The position numbers were made by a program, and so were the translations under genes. From Acetobacteraceae bacterium UBA6159 (GTDB lineage: Bacteria; Pseudomonadota; Alphaproteobacteria; Acetobacterales; Acetobacteraceae): a DNA stretch of 15,097 nt. Under the pieces are notes generated by a model. That model worked only from the letters and a program-made list of their open reading frames with translations, was not told where the DNA came from and did no database searches. Below are positions 1 through 7,419 of this stretch, piece by piece (position 1 is the first letter of the stretch; each line of letters begins with the position of its first letter). The stretch spans positions 1 through 15,097 of the forward strand of contig DIUL01000101.1 in assembly GCA_002422345.1 (NCBI GenBank), in the 5' to 3' direction.

Positions 1-1476
1 GCCGTCAGCGTTGAACAGCCGTGACAGCATCCGCCCTGGCTCCAGCAAGGAGAAATGGTCGGGGCTGGAACCGTAGCCGCCGGCGACGATGTCCATCATC
101 AGGGACGTGCCGGCGGCGGTCCCGTCGGTTACCCAAAGCTCTCTTCCGACGCCGGGCTGGTAGGCGGAGAACAGGGCCTGGCCGTTGCCCAGGCTGGCGA
201 GCTCGCGGGGCTCACCGGAGGCATTGCCCGCCAGGATATCGGTGACCAGGGATGTGCCCGCCGTCGTGCCGTCGGTCACCCAGAGCTCATGCCCGTATGT
301 GCTGTTGTAGGCCGCGAAGATGGCCTTGCCGTTGCCAAGTGCCGCCGGTACGTGACCGGCGAAGACGCTTGAGCCATTGCCTGGCTGGATGTCGAGCAGC
401 ATGGAGGTGCCGGCGGTGGTGCCGTCGGTGACCCACAACTCGATCCCGTAGATGAGGGAGTCGGCCTCGAAGATGGCCTTGCCGCCGCCGATCGCCGTCA
501 GCCGGTTGGGCGTGGAACCGGTCGAGCCGGGGATGATGTCCACCAGAAGGGAGGTGCCGAGGGCGGTGCCGTCGGTGACCCAGATTTCATTGCCGTCCGC
601 GGCGGTCTGGGCGCGGAATACCGTCAGTCCGTTGCCCAGCACGGTGAGCATCTGTGGGTTGGATGCAGCGACGCCCGGGTCGATATCTAGCAGCAACGAC
701 GTTCCTGCGGCCGAACCATCGGTGATCCAGAGTTCGCGGCCGTTGGTGGAATCAGAGGCGGAGAACAACGCTGATCCATTGCCAAGGGATACGAACACCA
801 GCGGATCGCTGCCCGCGGCGCCTGGATTGATGTCAAGTACCATCGATGTGCCGGCGGCGGTTCCGTCGGTGACCCACAGCTCATAGCCATCGGTCCCGGT
901 ATAGGCGCTGAACACCGCGGTCCCGGCGCCGAGCGAAACGGGGGCGTTGAAGATTGCGCTGCCGGGGCCGGGGTTGATGTCCACCAGCAGGGACGTGCCT
1001 GCCGCGGTGCCATCGGTTACCCAGAGTTCGCGGCCGTTCGTGCCGTCATCCGCGATGACCAGCGCCGTTCCGGTACCCAGCAGGGAGGACGGCCGGAAGC
1101 TGGTGCTGGACGCGCCGGGGCGGATGTCGGCGAGCAGGGAGGTTCCCGCGGTCGTGCCGTCGGTCACCCACAATTCTCGTCCGGACGTGATGCTGAGCGC
1201 GTCGAAGATCGACTGGCCATTGCCGAGCGAGAGGAAGTTATCCGGTGCGCTGGACAGGGGCGCGGTCGCGGTCTCGATGTTGTTGAGCATCGACGTGCCG
1301 GCGACGGTGCCGTCCGTGATCCAGAGTTCCGTGCCGTTGATGCCGTTATCGGCGGCAAAGAGCACTCTTCCGCCGCCGATCGACCTGAAGTTCTCCAGTT
1401 GGCTCGATTGAATGCCGCCGTAGATATCAAGCAGCAGGCTGGTGCCGGCGGCGGTGCCATCGGTCACCCACAATTC
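1..1476 (-). repeat. Array of about ten ELWxxDGT coding repeats
   Basis: The repeat period is about 145 bases. On the plus strand each unit shows a variant of gtgccgtcggtcacccag (the T-D-G-T core read backwards) with more variable DNA between. The units are diverged and in phase with the reading frame, so this is a protein repeat and not a satellite. The same core recurs in the 8868-12536 gene. Confidence 0.85.
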
Positions 1477-1518
1477 ACGACCGGCGGTGCCGGTCGCGGC
1501 CTGGAATACGATCCTCAT
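1..1518 (-). CDS. ELWxxDGT-repeat exoprotein, N-terminal part (3' end outside window)
   Basis: The frame is open from an ATG at 1518 to the left edge (506 codons, no stop), so only the N-terminal part is seen. The product is a tandem array of about 48-50-residue units, each marked by E-L/I-W-V/I-T-D-G-T/S followed by AGTSLLxDI and a V/L-F-x-A strand; I count ten marked units. The start is supported by GAAGAGG eight bases upstream and by its likeness to the start of the gene at 8868-12536 (MRIVF against MRVVF, then directly into the first unit). There is no signal peptide. Family knowledge: ELWxxDGT repeats (TIGR04534 type) occur in large bacterial exported proteins of unknown role. Inference: by analogy with its paralogue it should end in a Hint_2 module beyond the edge. 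It lies downstream of the 1814-5896 gene on the same strand, with a 295-base gap that has its own promoter-like sequence. Confidence 0.88.
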   Translation of the reverse strand, partial: MRIVFQAATGTAGRELWVTDGTAAGTSLLLDIYGGIQSSQLENFRSIGGGRVLFAADNGINGTELWITDGTVAGTSMLNNIETATAPLSSAPDNFLSLGNGQSIFDALSITSGRELWVTDGTTAGTSLLADIRPGASSTSFRPSSLLGTGTALVIADDGTNGRELWVTDGTAAGTSLLVDINPGPGSAIFNAPVSLGAGTAVFSAYTGTDGYELWVTDGTAAGTSMVLDINPGAAGSDPLVFVSLGNGSALFSASDSTNGRELWITDGSAAGTSLLLDIDPGVAASNPQMLTVLGNGLTVFRAQTAADGNEIWVTDGTALGTSLLVDIIPGSTGSTPNRLTAIGGGKAIFEADSLIYGIELWVTDGTTAGTSMLLDIQPGNGSSVFAGHVPAALGNGKAIFAAYNSTYGHELWVTDGTTAGTSLVTDILAGNASGEPRELASLGNGQALFSAYQPGVGRELWVTDGTAAGTSLMMDIVAGGYGSSPDHFSLLEPGRMLSRLFNADG

Positions 1519-1813
1519 TGGTCAGGCCTCTTCGTTTTGGCTCATATTCCGGCAGTAGATCATTATACATCCTTTGGCAACGTTATCGGTCGGTTCGGGC
1601 TTGTCGATGGCGTCTGGCTTTTTTTCGTTTTCGCCGAAGATTTGAAATTAAATCTTGTATAATAAGAACAAGATCGCAATAAAATATGGAGGTGTGCGGT
1701 ATCGAAATGACAATATAGTTTTACGTCAGAGAACCAAGTCCCGCCCGGCACGCGCCGCCGGGAAGCTGGGCGTTCCTCGAGACCGGTCGGTGCGCGCGCC
1801 CCTTCGTGCTCGG
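1519..1813. other. Intergenic region with an AT-rich block
   Basis: This 295-base gap separates two minus-strand exoprotein genes. Roughly 1550-1735 is clearly AT-rich against GC-rich surroundings and holds a perfect TATAAT (minus, 1562-1567). It also holds an inverted repeat ATCTTGT (1652-1658) / ACAAGAT (1668-1674). No convincing protein gene is seen. The GC-rich part next to the upstream gene has a six-base-pair hairpin (1744-1762) without a T-tract, which is too weak to call a terminator. Confidence 0.6.
1562..1567 (-). promoter_or_regulatory. Candidate -10 element for the 1-1518 gene
   Basis: A perfect TATAAT lies on the minus strand 44 bases upstream of the ATG at 1518, inside an AT-rich island. 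No good TTGACA-like -35 is seen at 16-18 bases. If real, it would be a promoter with a weak -35 or an activator-dependent one, and it would let this gene be transcribed separately from the gene upstream. Confidence 0.35.
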
Positions 1814-4800
1814 CTATGCCGCGAGGTGCCTGATCTCGGCTTCCAGCGCGTAGTCCAGCGTGGCGCCGATCTCGATCTCCAGCACCGACGCGACCGGTGC
1901 CAGAGGCAGAACCGCGTAACCTTTCGTCCAGCGGCGCAGCGTGTCCTTGCCGTGCCACTCGGGCGCCCACCACCCGGTGTTCAGGTCGGCGTGGTCCAGC
2001 GGGATCGGATGCCGCACCCCATCCAGGCCCCGCTGGATGATGCGCGATACCATGACACCCAGATCGCGATGATCGCCCAGCCAGGGCCGAGCGTCGCTGG
2101 GTACGGCGGTGCGGGAGACAAGGGTGACCGGTTGGGTGGTCGCCGGCAACACGAAGACATAGCGGCCCTCGGCGCGCGAAACCGGACGCAGCCGGCGGTT
2201 CCCGATCATTACCTGCAGGTCCGGATCGCGGGTCGTATCATTCCGGTCCGGCACGCGCCGTCCAAGGCCCGCGGTTCGGGCTTGCAGCCGTTGCCACAGC
2301 GGCTCAACCGTCGCTGGGTCGATGGCGAATGGCGCGCAGGACGCATCGGTGCGCGTGACCGGATCCAGGTGGGGATACAACTGGACCGGCCCCTCGGCAT
2401 TGGCGAAGAATGTCCGGTTGCCGGTGTCGAGGTAGGTTTCCGTGGCCAGCCCCTCGGAAAGCAGCACGTCATGGGTATCCAGTTCGATGTGGAAATAGCT
2501 GACCGTCCGGCAGGCCGTGTCGCGGACGATGCTGGCACCGTTGATCAGCAGTTCCACCGGCACCAGCACCCCGTCCAGCAGCACCGCATGGGCGGGGGAC
2601 AGGCGCAGGTCGCGGGCCGGGATGCCCGGTGCGAAGGCACCGGCCAGGATGCGGACCGGCTGCAGATGCCGCGGATGGCCCAGGCGCGCCAGGTCGATAT
2701 TCCGCTGCCCGACCCACTTGATCCGACGTTCGGCGCCCGCGTGCGTCAGGATCGGATCGCCGGGTCGCAGGGCCTCGACCGCCACGTCACCGCGCGGGGT
2801 CGCGATCCCGGTGCCCTCGGCGAAGCAGACCGCGGCCTCGGCGAAGCTGTTGGCGGCGGCGCTGTCCAGCACCCCGTCGTTGACGACCCAGGCGATCGTC
2901 CGGGTCGGGTTCGCGCCGCCATTGGTCGGATCGACGATGCCCGAGGAAATCGTCACCGAGCGCAGCACCGACTGGTAGTTGGCGACCGTGTCGGCGCCGG
3001 ACAGGAAACCGATGTTCAGCGCCGGGTTGTAGAAGAAGGTGATCGAGGTCCCGAGCGTGGTCGCGGTCAGGATGTCGCTCTCACCCAGGAAGTTGCCGCC
3101 GGTGATGGTGACCGTGGCGCTGTGCAGCAGACCGAAGCTGTTGGGCGCTGTGACCGTCAATGTCGGGTCCAGCGCGGGGTTCGGATGGCCTGTGCCGAAG
3201 GTGACCGTGCCCGATGTGTTGATGGTGGGCGCGACATGGATGACGTTCAGGGCGCTGGTGACGGCGTTGCTGGACAGCGCCCCATCATTCACGGTCCAGG
3301 AGATGGTGCGGCTGGTCTCCGACCCGCCATCGGTCGGATCGCCGTTGCCCGGATTGAAGCTGTAGGTGACCGATCGCAGCGCCGCCTGGTAGGTCCCGAG
3401 CGCGGACGTGCCGGAGAGGGTGAGCGTGCCGGTCCCGGCCACGTAGTTGCCGACGATCCCGCCCTGGTTGACGAAGTTCAGCACGTCGCCCGACACAAGC
3501 CCGCCAACCACGATCGTGGCGCCGACGAGCGTCGCGCTGAACGGGTTGGTGATGGTCAGGCCGGTATCCAACAGGACCGCCGAACCGCCGCCCGAAAAGC
3601 TCGCGGTGCCGCCCGCGACCACGGTGGGCGCGCCTTGCAGCTTGATGGTCGTCGTGGGTGAACTGCTGAGGATCACGCCGTCGTTCACCGTCCAGGTGAC
3701 GGTCCGGGTGGTGTTGGCGCCGCCATTGGTCGGATCGCCCGCGGTCGACTTGTAGGTGACCGACTTCAGCACCTGCTGGTAATGCGCGGCGGTGTCGATG
3801 CCGCTGAGCGTCAGCGTGTCGCCCGAGAACACCGCGCTGATGCTGGTGCCGGCCGTGACCGCGGTCAGCGTGTCGCCGTCATTGACGAAGTTGCCGCCGG
3901 TGATCGCGACGGTGGCCGATTTCAGGGTGAAGCCGCTCGGGCTGACGACGCCTGCGCCGGCCGCGATCGTGACCGCGGACCCGCCGACGGCATGGGTGAC
4001 GGTGCCGGTCGCGGTGACGGTCGGCGTGCTTTCGAAGAACAGGCCCGCGCCGTTGATCGCGCTGGTGCCATTGTCCTGCGTGAAGATCGTCTGCATCGCG
4101 CCGCCGCCGGTGATCGTGCCGACATTGATCGCGACGTCGGGTATACTGGGCGAGATGACGGAGGCGCCGGCGCTGTAGAGCCGGCCGGTGACGGGATCGA
4201 TCGCGATCGAGACCGGGTTGCCTGCGTTGGCCCCGGCATACAGCGTCGAGACGGTGCCGATCGTGGCCGTGGCGGAAGCGCCGGTGCCGGTGACCGTATA
4301 GGGCACGGCGAAGATGTTGTTGCCACCGACAGCGCCGCCGTTGGCGGTGCTGTAGTACAGCGTCCCGTTGTGAACGAGGATGTCGCGGATCAACGTGCCG
4401 GTGGCGTGGGAGATGACGGCGGCGGATTTCGTCCCGCTGACGACATTCCCGAACAGCAGCCGGCTGCTGGCGCCGACGCTCGCGCCCTCGGAGAACCAGA
4501 CCAGGCTGTTCGGCAGGTCGAGCGCGACCGCGTTCGGAATGGTGGTGGCGGAAACGGAGGTGTAGCCACCGATGACCTGCGTGACGCCGGTCCCGTTCTC
4601 CTTCATCTTCCAGACGCCAACGTCGGCGGCCGGTGTCGCGAGTTGGGTCGGGAACAGCGTATAGTAAAGGTCCTGGTTCGGCTGGTCGATCGTGACGTCG
4701 CCGATCCGGTACGTGTTGGCCGCGTAGCTGACCAGCGACGTCAGCGCGCTGACGGTATTGATCGTGCCCGACAGGATGCTGGCGGCGGTGCCGACGTTGC

Positions 4801-5896
4801 TATTGACGATGAAGAACTTGCCGGCCGCCGGGTCCACCGTGATCGAGGGGACGTTGATCCAGCCGGCCTCCTGGCTGGCATCGCGCAAGGTCGTCGGCGA
4901 ACCGACCGTGGCGGTCCCGTTCACGCCGATTTGTGCCACGCGATTGGCCGACGAACCCGAGGACGCACCGGTCGTGGTGTAGTAAAGCTGGTTGACCGCC
5001 GTCGCCAGCTCATCGGTGAAGGCGGCCTGCGCCAGGGCGGTGAACGGTGTCCCCGCCTCGACCACCCCGTGGTTGACACCCAGCATGAAGCTGCCGCCGC
5101 CACCAGCCGACCCGATCATGTGCGACGCCGCGGCGACGTCCGCGCCGGTCGCGGCCGCAATCAGTTCGACGAACGCGGCCCCGGCGTCGTTCCGTCCGAC
5201 GTCGCAGGAATACAGCAATATGTCGCCATCATCGGCCAGCGCCGCGCCGATCCGGGCCAGCTCGCTGTCATAGCGGTCCAGCGTCGTGGCCTCGAGCGCG
5301 GCGGAGCCCAGCAGCAGCAAGCCCTCGGCGCCATGGGACACGATCGCGATGGAGGCGAGGTCGTGGACGTCATGGTCCGTGAGCCAGTCGGCGATCGCGA
5401 CGACGCCGTCTTCTCCGTCGGGCAGGACCACCGCGAGGACGTTGGGGTTCAGGCCGGTCATGAGCACCGCCACGTCCGAGACGGTGCCGTCGATGAACAC
5501 GACCTGCTGGCCGATGCTCCAGGTCTGGGCCGTGCCGGGCGCCACCTCGGCCGGGGGCGTGTCGTCGGCTGGCGGAGGGACGGTGTCGCCCGGGACCGGG
5601 TCGTAGGTCACGGGGGCGGAGGACCAGGCGCCCAGGCTGAACGGGGTCGTTCCCGCCGCGCCTGCCACCACCACGGGGGCGGGGCCGTCCTGGCGGCGGT
5701 CACCGTCCGGATGCGTGCTTCGATGGAACGTTGTGTCCCCCGCGTCCGACAGCGCTGCGAGCCATCCGGGCGCGCTGGCGGGATCGAACGCGAATGTATA
5801 GGCGGGATCGAACGTGAACCCCGCGGATTCAGGCGCCGCCGGGTCTCCTTTTGAGGAAAACCGCTGTGTCTGCCACCATCCGCCGGAGTTCGCCAT
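1814..5896 (-). CDS. DUF4347 - beta-propeller-like - beta-sandwich repeats - Hint_2 exoprotein
   Basis: The product has 1360 residues from the ATG at 5896. I prefer this start (MANSGG) to the ATG at 5920 because AGGGAGA lies nine bases before it. Domains in order: a Pro/Asp-rich N-terminus without signal peptide; DUF4347 at about 131-292, with VSHGAEG (His188) and LLYSCDVG (Cys231); a propeller-like region at about 305-620 with blade motifs such as AIDPVTGRLYSA; three repeats of about 120 residues (about 625-1010) with a YQ-x-L-R/K-SVTY ... DPTNGG ... T-W-x-VNDG pattern; and a Hint_2 domain opening at Cys1024 (VCFAEGT) with LSPAHAVLLDG. The last 337 residues match the 8868-12536 gene without gaps. 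Family knowledge: DUF4347 often begins giant bacterial exoproteins, and Hint domains cleave themselves. Inference: an exported self-processing surface protein. It is divergent from the tail-collar genes. Confidence 0.92.
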   Translation of the reverse strand: MANSGGWWQTQRFSSKGDPAAPESAGFTFDPAYTFAFDPASAPGWLAALSDAGDTTFHRSTHPDGDRRQDGPAPVVVAGAAGTTPFSLGAWSSAPVTYDPVPGDTVPPPADDTPPAEVAPGTAQTWSIGQQVVFIDGTVSDVAVLMTGLNPNVLAVVLPDGEDGVVAIADWLTDHDVHDLASIAIVSHGAEGLLLLGSAALEATTLDRYDSELARIGAALADDGDILLYSCDVGRNDAGAAFVELIAAATGADVAAASHMIGSAGGGGSFMLGVNHGVVEAGTPFTALAQAAFTDELATAVNQLYYTTTGASSGSSANRVAQIGVNGTATVGSPTTLRDASQEAGWINVPSITVDPAAGKFFIVNSNVGTAASILSGTINTVSALTSLVSYAANTYRIGDVTIDQPNQDLYYTLFPTQLATPAADVGVWKMKENGTGVTQVIGGYTSVSATTIPNAVALDLPNSLVWFSEGASVGASSRLLFGNVVSGTKSAAVISHATGTLIRDILVHNGTLYYSTANGGAVGGNNIFAVPYTVTGTGASATATIGTVSTLYAGANAGNPVSIAIDPVTGRLYSAGASVISPSIPDVAINVGTITGGGAMQTIFTQDNGTSAINGAGLFFESTPTVTATGTVTHAVGGSAVTIAAGAGVVSPSGFTLKSATVAITGGNFVNDGDTLTAVTAGTSISAVFSGDTLTLSGIDTAAHYQQVLKSVTYKSTAGDPTNGGANTTRTVTWTVNDGVILSSSPTTTIKLQGAPTVVAGGTASFSGGGSAVLLDTGLTITNPFSATLVGATIVVGGLVSGDVLNFVNQGGIVGNYVAGTGTLTLSGTSALGTYQAALRSVTYSFNPGNGDPTDGGSETSRTISWTVNDGALSSNAVTSALNVIHVAPTINTSGTVTFGTGHPNPALDPTLTVTAPNSFGLLHSATVTITGGNFLGESDILTATTLGTSITFFYNPALNIGFLSGADTVANYQSVLRSVTISSGIVDPTNGGANPTRTIAWVVNDGVLDSAAANSFAEAAVCFAEGTGIATPRGDVAVEALRPGDPILTHAGAERRIKWVGQRNIDLARLGHPRHLQPVRILAGAFAPGIPARDLRLSPAHAVLLDGVLVPVELLINGASIVRDTACRTVSYFHIELDTHDVLLSEGLATETYLDTGNRTFFANAEGPVQLYPHLDPVTRTDASCAPFAIDPATVEPLWQRLQARTAGLGRRVPDRNDTTRDPDLQVMIGNRRLRPVSRAEGRYVFVLPATTQPVTLVSRTAVPSDARPWLGDHRDLGVMVSRIIQRGLDGVRHPIPLDHADLNTGWWAPEWHGKDTLRRWTKGYAVLPLAPVASVLEIEIGATLDYALEAEIRHLAA
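2850..4030 (-). repeat. Three coding repeats of a cadherin-like/beta-sandwich type
   Basis: Three diverged units of about 120 residues lie between the propeller-like part and the Hint domain. Each has a TITGGNF-like or equivalent strand, a TLTLSG or LSGAD strand, YQ-x-x-L-R/K-SVT, then DP-T-N/D-GG and W-x-VNDG. Such units are common stalk elements in large alphaproteobacterial surface proteins (family knowledge). The copies are protein-level repeats; the DNA is well diverged. Confidence 0.75.
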
Positions 5897-5905
5897 ACGC
5901 GTCTT

Positions 5906-5912
5906 TCTCCCT
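5906..5912 (-). promoter_or_regulatory. Ribosome binding site deciding the start of the DUF4347 gene
   Basis: AGGGAGA on the minus strand lies nine bases before the ATG at 5896. The upstream ATG at 5920 has only a GCGGGA touching the start codon, which is too close to work as a ribosome binding site. This favours the shorter 1360-residue product. Confidence 0.6.
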
Positions 5913-6000
5913 TCCGTCATTCCCGCTGATACCGGGTTTTCCGCGTCCCGCGCCTTGAGCGTCGGTGCCAGTCACGTTATCGGCCCGGCCGCGATTCGTT

Positions 6001-6031
6001 AATATATCGTCAACAGGGCGTTATGTGTCCA
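6001..6031 (-). promoter_or_regulatory. Weak candidate promoter for the DUF4347 gene
   Basis: On the minus strand TGGACA (6026-6031) and TATATT (6001-6006) are separated by 19 bases, about 105-135 bases upstream of the start at 5896. The spacing is longer than ideal, so this is only a candidate. Confidence 0.22.
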
Positions 6032-6098
6032 GTCCCCGTTCCTGGTGCGGGAACGCTACTCCAAATTCATATCCTGTCACCAATAAAATTCTACATGT

Positions 6099-6126
6099 TT
6101 GACGATTCCCGTTGCGACGGTATGCA
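6099..6126 (+). promoter_or_regulatory. Weak candidate promoter for the tail-collar operon
   Basis: TTGACG (6099-6104) and TATGCA (6121-6126) are separated by 16 bases, about 145 bases upstream of the GTG at 6270. The -35 is good and the -10 poor. If transcription starts near 6133, a start codon upstream of 6270 would also be transcribed. Confidence 0.25.
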
Positions 6127-6255
6127 ATCTCCCCTTACGCTGCCTCGTGACTTGAGTGCGATTGAATGCCGTCTTTCAGGGCAGGCGATCGGCGATGTCA
6201 GTCTATGACATAATATTTCAAGTCGCGTTGACGTTGTGGTTCAAGAACAAATGGG

Positions 6256-6260
6256 AAGGA
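6256..6260 (+). promoter_or_regulatory. Ribosome binding site deciding the GTG start at 6270
   Basis: AAGGA with a nine-base spacer precedes GTG 6270, and the protein then begins exactly where the other two tail-collar proteins begin. The ATG at 6195 has a poorer, less well placed purine stretch. Confidence 0.5.
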
Positions 6261-6269
6261 AATCGCGCG

Positions 6270-6797
6270 GTGGCAGAACCCTTTATCGGCCAAATCATTG
6301 CGGTCGGCTTCAATTTCGTCCCGGACAGCTGGCTCGCGTGCGATGGTACACTCCAGCCAATCTCCCAATATGATTCGCTGTTTTCCCTGATCGGCACCAC
6401 CTATGGCGGTGACGGACAGCAGACTTTCGCCGTCCCCAACATGAACGGCCGAGCGCCAGCGAGCCAGGGGCAGAAGCCGGGCGGGTCGTCGTATGTGATC
6501 GGCGAAGTCCTCGGGTCCGAAAGTGTTACACTTTTGTCGAACCAGGTCGGCGCCCACAACCATCTGTTCCTCGCGTCAAGCCTGACCGGCACGACACCGA
6601 CGCCGGGACCGACGGAATCCCTGGCCGTGAATGCCCAGTCCGCGGCCTTCCTGTATGCGCCCGTCGGGGCCAACCAGTTGATGTCGCCCCAGGCGATCGG
6701 GGCAACGGGGCAGAACCAGCCGCATGAGAACCGACAGCCGTTTCAGGTCCTGAACTACATCATCTGCTGGGCCGGAATTTATCCGCCGCGGCAATGA
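6270..6797 (+). CDS. Phage tail-collar domain (MdpB-like) protein 1
   Basis: The product has 175 residues if it starts at GTG 6270, supported by AAGGA nine bases upstream and by alignment with its two neighbours (VAEPFIGQI against MSEPFLGQI and MAQPFLGQI). The same frame is open upstream to 6156, so an ATG-started form with 25 or 38 extra residues cannot be excluded. The tail-collar hallmarks are W-L-A-C-D-G, LFSLIGTTYGGDG, a T-F-A-V-P-N strand leading into NGRAP, a GAHNH segment in the middle, and a C-terminal C-W-A-G-I-Y-P-P-R. Family knowledge: this domain occurs in short tail-fibre proteins and in non-phage proteins such as the microcystin-related MdpB. It is the first of three tandem paralogues, 51 bases before the next. 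No signal peptide is seen from the GTG start. Function is unknown; a structural or surface role is inferred. Confidence 0.88.
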   Translation: MAEPFIGQIIAVGFNFVPDSWLACDGTLQPISQYDSLFSLIGTTYGGDGQQTFAVPNMNGRAPASQGQKPGGSSYVIGEVLGSESVTLLSNQVGAHNHLFLASSLTGTTPTPGPTESLAVNAQSAAFLYAPVGANQLMSPQAIGATGQNQPHENRQPFQVLNYIICWAGIYPPRQ

Positions 6798-6848
6798 CGC
6801 CTGATCGGTTGTCCATCCCACGCGGCCCTCTTGCAGGATACGGATATC

Positions 6849-7391
6849 ATGTCGGAACCATTCCTCGGTCAGATCACGCTGTTTCCCTATAGCTTCCCGC
6901 CCAAGAACTGGGCTGACTGCGCGGGCCAGATCATGCCCATCATGCAGAACACGGCCCTGTTTTCGTTGCTGGGCACCACCTATGGCGGCGATGGCAGAGT
7001 GACATACGCCCTGCCGGACCTGCAGGGACGTGTCGCGCTGGGCAACGGTACCCTGCCTGGCGGACAGACCTACGACCAGGGAGAGAGCGCCGGGGAAGAA
7101 ACCGTCACGATCGACCAGGGCTCGATGCCGTCCCATGGCCATTCCCTGGCCGGAACGCAGGACGCGGGCGCCGTGAACACCCCGGCGGGCAACGTCCTGG
7201 CCACCGTGTTCATCGGCGACCTCAGCGGCGGCAACCAGGGCAACGTCTATAGCCCCGAGGCGCCGAATACCACGCTGCAACCGAACTCCATCGCCCCCGC
7301 CGGCGATACGCAGCCGCACCTCAATCTCCAGCCTTCGCTCGTGCTGCGCTACTGCATCGCCATGTCCGGCCTGTATCCGCGGCGTCCCTGA
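6849..7391 (+). CDS. Phage tail-collar domain (MdpB-like) protein 2
   Basis: The product has 180 residues from ATG 6849 (MSEPFLGQI); AGGA lies ten bases upstream. A TTG at 6831 in the same frame would add six residues but has no homologous counterpart in the neighbours. Signature segments: W-A-D-C-A-G-Q-I-M-P-I, LFSLLGTTYGGDG, Y-A-L-P-D-L-Q-G-R, a central HGHSLAG histidine segment, and the C-terminal CIAMSGLYPRRP. Family knowledge: tail-collar fold, trimeric in true phage fibres. It is the middle gene of the three-gene operon, with 51 bases before and 28 after it. The part between the HGH segment and the C-terminus is variable among the three, as expected for an exposed or binding region (inference). 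Confidence 0.92.
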   Translation: MSEPFLGQITLFPYSFPPKNWADCAGQIMPIMQNTALFSLLGTTYGGDGRVTYALPDLQGRVALGNGTLPGGQTYDQGESAGEETVTIDQGSMPSHGHSLAGTQDAGAVNTPAGNVLATVFIGDLSGGNQGNVYSPEAPNTTLQPNSIAPAGDTQPHLNLQPSLVLRYCIAMSGLYPRRP

Positions 7392-7419
7392 CCCCTGTTC
7401 TTTTACGGAGCACCCAGCA

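Larger units (their letters stand above)
5897..6269. other. Divergent intergenic/promoter region
   Basis: These 373 bases separate the minus-strand DUF4347 gene from the plus-strand tail-collar genes and must hold both promoters. The stretch at about 5990-6130 is AT-richer than its surroundings. Promoter-like elements are listed separately. An inverted repeat CGTTCC (6037-6042) / GGAACG (6050-6055) with a seven-base spacer lies between the two promoter candidates and could be an operator. I see no RNA gene. The frame of the first tail-collar gene stays open back to 6156, so an N-terminal extension into this region is possible. Confidence 0.5.

Noticed and set aside
1..1518. Regularly spaced short repeats that look CRISPR-like at the DNA level
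   Set aside because: The units are about 145 bases apart, diverged, in frame and inside an open coding sequence; there are no unique spacers of 30-40 bases.
1744..1762. Terminator for the DUF4347 gene
   Set aside because: The stem is only six base pairs, and no T-tract follows on the minus strand.
2380..2827. Intein inside the exoprotein gene
   Set aside because: The Hint domain is at the C-terminal part of the protein with no recognisable host protein continuing after it and no homing endonuclease. It fits Hint_2 self-cleaving exoproteins better than splicing inteins.
1655..5854. Two long plus-strand open frames (about 668 and 690 codons) opposite the DUF4347 gene
   Set aside because: They are composition shadows in GC-rich DNA: Arg/Gly/Asp-rich, without domains or convincing ribosome binding sites. 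The minus strand encodes recognisable domains throughout.
6023..6208. Small 61-codon open frame in the divergent intergenic region
   Set aside because: No ribosome binding site and no recognisable protein character. It lies over the promoter candidates of the tail-collar operon.
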